Assembly: GCA_944390275.1 (NCBI GenBank)
Contig: CALXPL010000001.1
Coordinates: forward strand, 518,195 to 582,194
DNA from: an uncultured Alphaproteobacteria bacterium
Lineage (GTDB): Bacteria > Pseudomonadota > Alphaproteobacteria > RF32 > CAG-239
Direction: 5' to 3'
Length of the DNA: 64,000 bases
Shown here: in pieces, positions 25,567-31,244 of the stretch
Numbering within the stretch: the first letter of the stretch is position 1
How the letters are laid out: every line of letters begins with the position of its first letter
Notes under the pieces: generated by a model
The model's input: only the letters and a program-made list of their open reading frames with translations
Told to the model about the DNA's origin: nothing
The model's database searches: none
Position numbers and translations under genes: made by a program

Positions 25567-25788
25567 TTATTTTCCGGTAAGCATTACCAAGGCGATAACT
25601 AATGCATAAAGTGCGATAGCTTCAACGGCGGCAAAACCTGCCCAACCATAGATATCGACATCTTTTTTTACTTGCGGATTACGTCCTACTGTGGAGATGA
25701 TTGTGGTCCAAACTTGAGACACACCCCAAGCGGCTGCCATCATTGACAGAGCGCACATTCCGGCTCCAATATATGCCATAGGTTCCAT
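25567..25788 (-). CDS. atpE: F-type ATP synthase subunit c
   Basis: 73-aa rotor-ring subunit with two membrane helices joined by the polar RNP loop (VGRNPQVKKD, 34-43). The ion-carrying carboxylate is Glu56 in FAAVEAIALYAL; no typical Na-binding residues accompany it, so proton coupling is expected. The first helix is unusual: where relatives have a Gly-x-Gly repeat (GxGxGxG), residues 15-24 read SMMAAAWGVS, with Ala/Ser in most Gly positions. Such a change is known to affect c-ring packing and size in other bacteria. Standard neighbours atpB and atpF'. Confidence 0.95.
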   Translation of the reverse strand: MEPMAYIGAGMCALSMMAAAWGVSQVWTTIISTVGRNPQVKKDVDIYGWAGFAAVEAIALYALVIALVMLTGK

Positions 25789-25862
25789 TTTTTTTGTCCT
25801 TCTTTTGTTATTGTTACGAGTTATAATAATTTGAACAGCGGGGCTGTCATTGCTGTATTTAT

Positions 25863-26585
25863 TTAGTGTTCGTGCAAGGCGTCTCCTAAATAAATGCAGC
25901 TTAAAACGGTATAGATGAATGCTTGCAGCAAGGCGATGAATATTTCAAACACGATGATGCAGGCATCAAATGCAAAAGGAACAATACCGCCTATTCCTAA
26001 TGCCAGTATGAATCCGGCAATTATTTTTAGCATTATGTGTCCAACGGTCATGTTTGCAACCAAACGGACTGTTAAGCTGAATGGTTTTGAGAGATAGGAT
26101 ATCATTTCTATCGGAATTATCAGAGGAGCTAAGGCTAAGGGGATGCCTCTGGGTAAAAATGTTCTTAAAAATCCTAATTTTTTCTTTTTAATGCCTATAC
26201 TGATGTTGAAGAGAAGTGCAATAATCGATAAACCTCCGACTGCTGCTAAATGTGAGGTATAGGTAAAAGCATAAGGGAAAAGTCCGATAACATTTCCAAA
26301 TGCTACAAATAAGAATAAGCTAAAAATAAATGAAAAATATTTTAATCCTTCTCTTCCGACATTTTCTTTTATGAGATTATTTATAAATCCATATATACTT
26401 TCCGGAATACATTGAGCTGCTGTTGGAATAATATTTCTTTTGCGGATGCACAATCCCAAAATCAGGCTTGAAGCGAGAACTGCTATGACCATGCATAAGG
26501 CTGAATTGGTAAACGATATGTCTATCCCTTTATATTCTAAGGGAATTAAAGGCTTTATCGTAAATTGTTCCATAGGATTTGACAA
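25863..26585 (-). CDS. atpB: F-type ATP synthase subunit a
   Basis: 240-aa stator channel subunit with 5-6 membrane helices. The essential Arg is in SLTVRLVANMTVGHIML (helix 4), and the last helix contains FEIFIALLQAFIYTVLSCIYL with the conserved Gln. The start is taken as TTG because an AAAGGAG SD lies 8 nt upstream; the first ATG (MEQF) is four codons later and too far from it. It follows atpI by 5 nt in the operon atpI-B-E-F'-F. Confidence 0.96.
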   Translation of the reverse strand: MSNPMEQFTIKPLIPLEYKGIDISFTNSALCMVIAVLASSLILGLCIRKRNIIPTAAQCIPESIYGFINNLIKENVGREGLKYFSFIFSLFLFVAFGNVIGLFPYAFTYTSHLAAVGGLSIIALLFNISIGIKKKKLGFLRTFLPRGIPLALAPLIIPIEMISYLSKPFSLTVRLVANMTVGHIMLKIIAGFILALGIGGIVPFAFDACIIVFEIFIALLQAFIYTVLSCIYLGDALHEH

Positions 26586-26590
26586 GCTCG

Positions 26591-26896
26591 TTACTCCTTT
26601 GTTGCTTCTTTATTTTTGGCAAACCTGTAAACATTTAAAAAGCCGGCACAACCTCCTAATAAAAGAAATATAATAAGTAAATACGGAGTGGTGTTTAACC
26701 ATTTATCTAAAAGCCAACCTATTCCTCCTCCGACAATTACTCCTGATACTAACTCAACCCCAATTCGAAACCCGACGGAGGCTGCGTCTGTATATTCATT
26801 TTTTATTTGGCCGCTTTGACGAGTTTTCTTTTCTTTTTGTTGTAACGTTTTAATTCTTTCGTCAAGCCTTTTTATGTCTTCAGGAATCTTTTTCAT
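26591..26896 (-). CDS. atpI: AtpI / F0F1 assembly-factor-like protein
   Basis: 101-aa membrane protein at the head of the F0 operon. A Lys/Glu/Gln-rich N-terminal 35 residues precede two membrane segments: VGFRIGVELVSGVIVGGGIGWLLD (about 42-65) with the family's Gly-rich run, and LLIIFLLLGGCAGFLNVYRF (about 73-92). AtpI proteins assist c-ring assembly or Mg transport. This is the alphaproteobacterial N-ATPase/AtpI type. Upstream lies 43 nt of AT-rich DNA after the DsbA-like gene. Confidence 0.88.
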   Translation of the reverse strand: MKKIPEDIKRLDERIKTLQQKEKKTRQSGQIKNEYTDAASVGFRIGVELVSGVIVGGGIGWLLDKWLNTTPYLLIIFLLLGGCAGFLNVYRFAKNKEATKE

Positions 26897-26939
26897 TGCA
26901 TTAACTATAATGAAAATTTATTACTGACTTATTAAAAAC

Positions 26940-27647
26940 TTAAAGTTTTTTATCAATAAGCGGTTTTATTTCTTCAAAGTCTAATGCTCCGAAAATGACT
27001 TCTCTTGAATTGCGGTTGGCAATGACAAATGTTGGGGTGCCTTGAATCTCAAGGGTTTTCATGGCTTCTTGTCGGCGGCTAATCAAATCTTGAGCTCGTT
27101 CTTTGTCGGACATACACTTATAGGCTTCCGACTCGCTTAAGCCATTTTGGGATGCTAGTTCTGCCAGAGTTTTTTCCGTATTGAACGAAAGACTCCATTC
27201 CCGCTGTTTTTTAAAAAGCAGCGCAATGAAATCATAATAGTTGCTGTTGGGCATGCAGGAGGCAACTAAAGAGGCCTTGAGTGATTTTTGATCAAGCGGA
27301 AAATCTGAAAATACTATACGAACCAGACCTTTATCGACATATTCTTTTTTGATTTGCGGCAAAGTATCTAAATGAAAATCGGCGCAGTGGTAACAGCCAA
27401 GGGATGAGTATTCGTACAAAGTTACCGGAGCTTTGGATGAACCTAGTGAGCGTCCTCCGGGGATAACTATGTTATTAGGAATGTTTTTACTGCTTAATTC
27501 GGAGGCATTTGCTCCTTTAACTAAAACAATTTCTCCGTCAATAAACTGAAATCCTTTTGCGGAAAGGTATATGCCAGATGCTAAGAAAAATATTACAAAT
27601 CCGGCGGCTATACTGCTTATTTTTTTTATCGTATCCTCAAATTTCAT
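26940..27647 (-). CDS. DsbA-family thioredoxin-fold protein, membrane-anchored
   Basis: 235-aa protein with an N-terminal hydrophobic anchor/signal (ISSIAAGFVIFFLASGIYLSA) and a DsbA-like domain. The redox motif is CYHC in YSSLGCYHCADFH near residue 90, and the cis-Pro loop is IQGTPTFVIAN near 210. It probably forms or shuffles disulphides in the periplasm; the many secreted Cys-rich proteins of this window are plausible clients (inference). The ATG at 27647 is preferred; a GTG three codons earlier overlaps the stop of the DUF721 gene. DUF721-DsbA adjacency is typical in alphaproteobacteria. Confidence 0.9.
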   Translation of the reverse strand: MKFEDTIKKISSIAAGFVIFFLASGIYLSAKGFQFIDGEIVLVKGANASELSSKNIPNNIVIPGGRSLGSSKAPVTLYEYSSLGCYHCADFHLDTLPQIKKEYVDKGLVRIVFSDFPLDQKSLKASLVASCMPNSNYYDFIALLFKKQREWSLSFNTEKTLAELASQNGLSESEAYKCMSDKERAQDLISRRQEAMKTLEIQGTPTFVIANRNSREVIFGALDFEEIKPLIDKKL

Positions 27648-27652
27648 GGCAA

Positions 27653-28186
27653 TCACTTCTTTTTGTTCTTGTTCTTGTTCAATACACTTTTTCCTAACTT
27701 GGCGATTATAGCTTTTAATTTTGTATTGTCGATAGCTTCAGCCAAGTTTTCAATATATTTTTCTTCCTCTTTGTTTAATTTATATTCATAAGGTTTTTCA
27801 TATTCATTAAGATTTTCAAGTGAAGACGTCTGTGTTTGTAATGTTTGGATTATTTTTATGCCTGACACAGCATTGTATCCAAAATAGGTGTTGATTTTAT
27901 CGATGATGTATTTTTCTCGATGCTGTATTTCAAGGGCAAAAGCTCCCGACGTGGTACAGAGGTAAAGTAAACCTTCATTCTTGCTCTCTTTTTTGAAACT
28001 TATTTTTTGCGGAAAACTATATTGCGCCAATTCCGTCCCGACTATCGAAGACCAATTGGTTATGATGTCAACTTCAATAAACCCTCTTTTGCCGAGAAGA
28101 TTTTTTGCCCATGGAAGTAAGGTTTGGGCTATGCTTGACAGGCCGTTGGAGGTTCTTTCTTCTGTTTCTGCGTCATTTTTGTTCAT
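27653..28186 (-). CDS. DUF721 / DciA-like protein
   Basis: 177-aa protein with the DUF721 (DciA-like) domain in the N-terminal two-thirds: GLSSIAQTLLPWAKNLLGKRGF, then the family W-x-x-IVG (NWSSIVGTELAQYSFPQKI) and the beta segment LLYLCTTSGAFALEIQHREKYIIDKINTYFGY. DciA relatives load or interact with the replicative helicase DnaB. The C-terminal 55 residues are Lys/Glu/Asn-rich and low complexity. It is the first gene of a short unit with the DsbA-like gene and is divergent from fliO. Confidence 0.85.
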   Translation of the reverse strand: MNKNDAETEERTSNGLSSIAQTLLPWAKNLLGKRGFIEVDIITNWSSIVGTELAQYSFPQKISFKKESKNEGLLYLCTTSGAFALEIQHREKYIIDKINTYFGYNAVSGIKIIQTLQTQTSSLENLNEYEKPYEYKLNKEEEKYIENLAEAIDNTKLKAIIAKLGKSVLNKNKNKKK

Positions 28187-28264
28187 GGCTTACCGTAACA
28201 TATTGCTATTTAAATTACAACATGATACTAACTATTTTAAATAGAAAGTTTGTCAGGTGAAATT

Positions 28265-28576
28265 ATGCATCTTATGAGTATTTTACATGCTGTTTTGGCT
28301 TTAGTTTTTGTTTTGGGGCTTCTGTTCTTGACCTTATGGGGAATGAAGTTCGTCCAAGTGAAATTTGCGAAACAAAATCTCTTTAAAAATTTGAAACTTG
28401 ATGAACGAATCCATATTTTGGAAAAAAAACGTGTCGATGCGAAAAATTTGTTGCTCTTGCTAAAAAAAGATAATACCGAATTTTTAGTGCTTGTTGGCAG
28501 TGGAGGGGTTCTCCTTTTGGATAAAAAAGGCGAAACTCTCGAAAGTGAAAAAGGAGATGCCTTTACTCATGCTTAA
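28265..28576 (+). CDS. fliO: FliO-like flagellar biosynthesis protein
   Basis: 103-aa protein with one N-terminal membrane segment (LHAVLALVFVLGLLFLTLWGMKF) and a small cytoplasmic domain with the FliO-type LDERIHILEKKRVDAKNLLLLLKK-DNTEFLVLVGSGGVLLL pattern. FliO assists assembly of the FliP/FliQ/FliR export gate core. Assignment is supported mainly by its position directly before fliP, as the sequence family is weakly conserved. SD AGGTGA is close to the ATG at 28265. Its end overlaps the proposed fliP start. Confidence 0.75.
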   Translation: MHLMSILHAVLALVFVLGLLFLTLWGMKFVQVKFAKQNLFKNLKLDERIHILEKKRVDAKNLLLLLKKDNTEFLVLVGSGGVLLLDKKGETLESEKGDAFTHA

Positions 28577-29363
28577 AAAATATTGGTTTTCAGCTTGTGT
28601 GCTGTTGTTTTTGTGTTTCTTGTTTTCTGATGCTGCTTTGGCTCAGACAATGACGCTTGATGTGCAGGGAAATCCCACAGGCTCAACAACGGCTCGTATC
28701 TTTAATGTTATTTTGATGATTACGGTGTTGTCGCTTGCTCCGAGTATTTTGGTCATGATGACGTCTTTTATTCGAATCGTTGTTGTTTTTTCAATTACTC
28801 GAAGCGCCTTGGCTACTCAATCTACTCCTCCGAATATGGTCTTGATTTCCTTGGCTCTCTTTTTGACTTTTTTTGTTATGGCTCCGGTTTTTGAACAATC
28901 TTGGGAGCAAGGAATTAAACCTATGTATGATGAAAAAATCGAAATTACCGAAGGAATCGAAAAAGCCGCGCAGCCTCTTAAAGAGTTTATGTTGCGTAAT
29001 ACACGTGAAAAGGATTTATTGCTTTTTTCCGATTTGGCAAAGTCTGATTCTGTTTCTCAAACACAAAGTGAGGAAAATAATACTTCCGATACTCAACAAT
29101 CTCCTCAAGAACTTAAAGATGTGCCGATGAAGGTTGCCGTTCCCGCTTTTATGATTAGTGAACTTCGTCGTGCATTTGAAATCGGTTTTTTGATTTTTAT
29201 TCCGTTTTTGATTATTGATATGGTTATCGCTTCGGTGCTTATGTCTATGGGTATGATGATGTTGCCGCCAACGGTCTTGGCTCTGCCGTTCAAACTTATT
29301 TTCTTTGTGCTGATTGACGGATGGTATATGCTTGCCGGTTCGTTGGTTCGCTCTTTTTCTTGA
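28569..29363 (+). CDS. fliP: Flagellar export gate protein FliP
   Basis: 264-aa inner-membrane core component of the flagellar type III secretion gate. After a signal peptide-like segment (MLKKYWFSACVLLFLCFLFSDAALA) come the FliP motifs: LSLAPSILVMMTSFIRIVVV, ATQSTPPNMVLISLALFLTFFVM, and C-terminal VPAFMISELRRAFEIGFLIFIPFLIID and MGMMMLPPTVLALPFK. A Ser/Gln/Asn-rich insert of about 25 residues precedes the last motif block. The ATG at 28569 gives a clean signal peptide; an ATG at 28557 also exists next to AAGGAG. No other flagellar genes are in the window. Confidence 0.93.
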   Translation: MLKKYWFSACVLLFLCFLFSDAALAQTMTLDVQGNPTGSTTARIFNVILMITVLSLAPSILVMMTSFIRIVVVFSITRSALATQSTPPNMVLISLALFLTFFVMAPVFEQSWEQGIKPMYDEKIEITEGIEKAAQPLKEFMLRNTREKDLLLFSDLAKSDSVSQTQSEENNTSDTQQSPQELKDVPMKVAVPAFMISELRRAFEIGFLIFIPFLIIDMVIASVLMSMGMMMLPPTVLALPFKLIFFVLIDGWYMLAGSLVRSFS

Positions 29364-29383
29364 AAAATTTTGTTTTGGGAACT

Positions 29384-29419
29384 TAAAAAAGCCGTGTCGC
29401 CCTTGCGTGATGCGGCTTT
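29384..29419 (+). terminator. Terminator after fliP
   Basis: AAAAAGCCG stem with imperfect inner pairing closing to CGGCTTTT; T-rich end. The stem is partly mismatched, so strength is uncertain. Confidence 0.6.
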
Positions 29420-29477
29420 TGCTTATTAATCTCATATTAATAAATAAGTGTTATATGTAATTTTATAAAAAAAGTTC

Positions 29478-29506
29478 TTGCATAATTTTTTTGTTTATTG
29501 TATAAA
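29478..29506 (+). promoter_or_regulatory. Predicted sigma-70 promoter of outer-membrane barrel gene
   Basis: TTGCAT, 17-nt spacer, TATAAA. This is near-consensus and gives an untranslated leader of about 50 nt before the AGGAG SD and ATG at 29563, consistent with strong expression of a porin-like protein. Confidence 0.7.
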
Positions 29507-29562
29507 TTTAGACAAAAATAAGATGTGATTCCTTGGAAACACTAAATTTAGGAGAAGTTTTT

Positions 29563-30162
29563 ATGAACAAAAAATTATTAACAGCAGTTTCGGCTATGGT
29601 TCTTTCCGCTGGAATGGCATCAACAGCTTATGCGGGGTGTGATGGTATTTATGTTGGTGTTCGCGGAGGTGTCATCAATCACAATATCGGTGATAACAGT
29701 GAAACATTCGGTGATCGTTTAGATGTTGATGATAACAGCTTGATTGCCGGTATTGCTCTTGGTTATCGTTATGGTTATCTGCGTACGGAATTGGAATATA
29801 CGTGGCGTGAAAAAACAGATACCGGTGTTGGTTTTGGTGCCGGTGCTGATTTTGAATCTGAATCTTATATGTGGAACGTGTATGTTGACTTGTCTCCCTA
29901 TACAATGTTTACACCTTACTTAATGGCTGGTATCGGTATGAGTAATCTTGAAGCAACAACAACAAACGTTGTTGTGGGTCGTCGTCTTACCAATTCTTAT
30001 AGTGAAGAAAACTTTACTTGGGCTGTTGGTGGTGGTATTTCCGCACAAGTTACGACTCGTATCAATGCTGATATCGGTTATCGTTTTTGGCATATGGGTG
30101 ATATTGAACATGCTTCCGTTCGTGCGCATGAATTCTATATCGGTGCTCGTTACGTTTTCTAA
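29563..30162 (+). CDS. Opa/OmpA-type outer-membrane beta-barrel protein
   Basis: 199-aa outer-membrane protein. Signal peptide MNKKLLTAVSAMVLSAGMASTAYA is followed by an eight-stranded barrel pattern: GIYVGVRGG, ALGYRYGYLRTELEYTW, SYMWNVYVDL, FTPYLMAGIGMS, FTWAVGGGISAQVTTRINADIGYRFWHMG and the final EFYIGARYVF with C-terminal Phe for BAM recognition. It belongs to the porin-opacity superfamily; exact role unknown. ATG 29563 is chosen since AGGAG lies 7 nt upstream. Strong promoter and terminator suggest an abundant surface protein. Confidence 0.9.
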   Translation: MNKKLLTAVSAMVLSAGMASTAYAGCDGIYVGVRGGVINHNIGDNSETFGDRLDVDDNSLIAGIALGYRYGYLRTELEYTWREKTDTGVGFGAGADFESESYMWNVYVDLSPYTMFTPYLMAGIGMSNLEATTTNVVVGRRLTNSYSEENFTWAVGGGISAQVTTRINADIGYRFWHMGDIEHASVRAHEFYIGARYVF

Positions 30163-30187
30163 TTTGAAAAACAGTATTGTAAGTATG

Positions 30188-30213
30188 AAAGCTCGTGGTT
30201 GCGGGCTTTTTTT
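30188..30213 (+). terminator. Terminator of outer-membrane barrel gene
   Basis: AAAGCTCG / CGGGCTTT 8-bp stem (one T-G wobble) with TGGTTG loop and T7 run. The next 180 nt to the minus-strand terminator hold no gene that can be supported, only a purine-rich stretch near 30280-30310. Confidence 0.75.
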
Positions 30214-30389
30214 GTGTTTGAAACAGTGTTGTGTTTGATTTGAAACAGATTTTTAGCTTTTGAAAAATGTGTATATGAGGAGAGGAAGAAAAAGAAAGCA
30301 AGAGGAGGGGACAGTCGAAATAGCTTGAGAAAAAATTGTTTGCGCAAAAATGAATAATGTTTGAAATCTCGTTGAGAAAAACAATGCTA

Positions 30390-30425
30390 AAAAGAAACGG
30401 AGGCTATTATGGAGCCTCCGTTTCT
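30390..30425 (-). terminator. Terminator closing the Bacteroidota-like island operon
   Basis: 12-bp perfect stem GAAACGGAGGCT / AGCCTCCGTTTC with a 7-nt loop; on the minus strand it is followed by TTTTTAG. It lies 35 nt after the stop of the outer-membrane protein gene. Confidence 0.88.
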
Positions 30426-30459
30426 TGTATAATAATAGACATGTCTTAATTTTTTTCTT

Positions 30460-31161
30460 TTAGTATTTAACCTTGCGATTAATACCAAAAGTGAATCGCA
30501 ATCCTGCCTCAAATGTGCCGGCATTGACCTTTTGGTCACCGGCTTTGTATGAGTAGGTGTAGCATCTTGCGTACACACCAATGTGATTGGTGTAGTGTAC
30601 GCGGATAGTGGCACCTATTTCGCCACCAAAGCGGAAGGAATTTCCGCTGTAAGGAGTGGTGGTTTTGGGATAGCAGTTGCCTGCTTCGTCAGTGCAGGCT
30701 TCTTTTACAAAGTTGAATTTGACAGCTTGGTAGCCGCCAAATCCTCCTATGTAAAAGTTGGCTTTACTGCCAACAAGAGGCAGAAAGTCATAATACAATC
30801 CCAAATCGGTTTGGAGACCGATTTTTTTTGCACCCATGTACTCAAACTGGGTTGCCCCAATTCGAGCCTCAGCGTGCCAGTGATTTCCCATGACACCGAT
30901 TATGGCGGCGGCATTGGGGTTAATCACTTGCTCTGAGTTCACCTTTTTGAAGGTGGCGCCGCCGGAAGCGCCGATATAGATTCCATTCAAACGGTAGCCG
31001 GTCAGCTCTCCGTTCTTTACTTCCGCATGGAAGAATCTTCCAACGCGGTTGCTGAATGTTAAGTACCTTTGGCTTACTTCTGTTTCCTGCGCTGAAGCAG
31101 GAGTTAATACTGTTGCCATGATGGCAATGATTACTGCGAAAAAATATTTTGTAGTTTTCAT
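30460..31161 (-). CDS. Outer-membrane beta-barrel protein, Bacteroidota-like
   Basis: 233-aa protein with signal peptide (MKTTKYFFAVIIAIMATVLTPASAQ, ending in the ...SAQ style common in Bacteroidales) and a predicted barrel: NGIYIGASGGATF, HAEARIGATQFEYMG, GLQTDLGLYYDFLPL, NFYIGGFGGYQAVKF, FRFGGEIGATIRVHY, IGVYARCYTYSY, FEAGLRFTFGI. It has an extracellular-type insert with two Cys (ACTDEAGNCYP). No SD: the ATG is preceded by CTTATCAAT. It lies 83 nt downstream of a large lipoprotein gene with no terminator between, so probably co-transcribed. Function unknown. Confidence 0.8.
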   Translation of the reverse strand: MKTTKYFFAVIIAIMATVLTPASAQETEVSQRYLTFSNRVGRFFHAEVKNGELTGYRLNGIYIGASGGATFKKVNSEQVINPNAAAIIGVMGNHWHAEARIGATQFEYMGAKKIGLQTDLGLYYDFLPLVGSKANFYIGGFGGYQAVKFNFVKEACTDEAGNCYPKTTTPYSGNSFRFGGEIGATIRVHYTNHIGVYARCYTYSYKAGDQKVNAGTFEAGLRFTFGINRKVKY

Positions 31162-31183
31162 ATTGATAAGTATTGTGGAAAAC

Positions 31184-31210
31184 AGGGTACTCCCCTGCTT
31201 TCCGGTTTGT
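31184..31210 (-). promoter_or_regulatory. Leader hairpin upstream of the outer-membrane protein gene
   Basis: GGAAA-x-CAGGG / CCCTG-x-TTTCC, an 11-bp stem with one mismatch and a 5-nt loop, ending about 25 nt before the start codon. The two lipoprotein genes also have hairpins 40-50 nt before their start codons. Confidence 0.5.
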
Positions 31211-31244
31211 AAAAAATTTTTTTTGTTCTCAATTTTGACTGTTT

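Noticed and set aside
30214..30394. Small RNA or gene in the purine-rich stretch after the outer-membrane gene
   Set aside because: No promoter, start codon with SD, or stable structure apart from the two flanking terminators; only a short TTTGAAACAG direct repeat.
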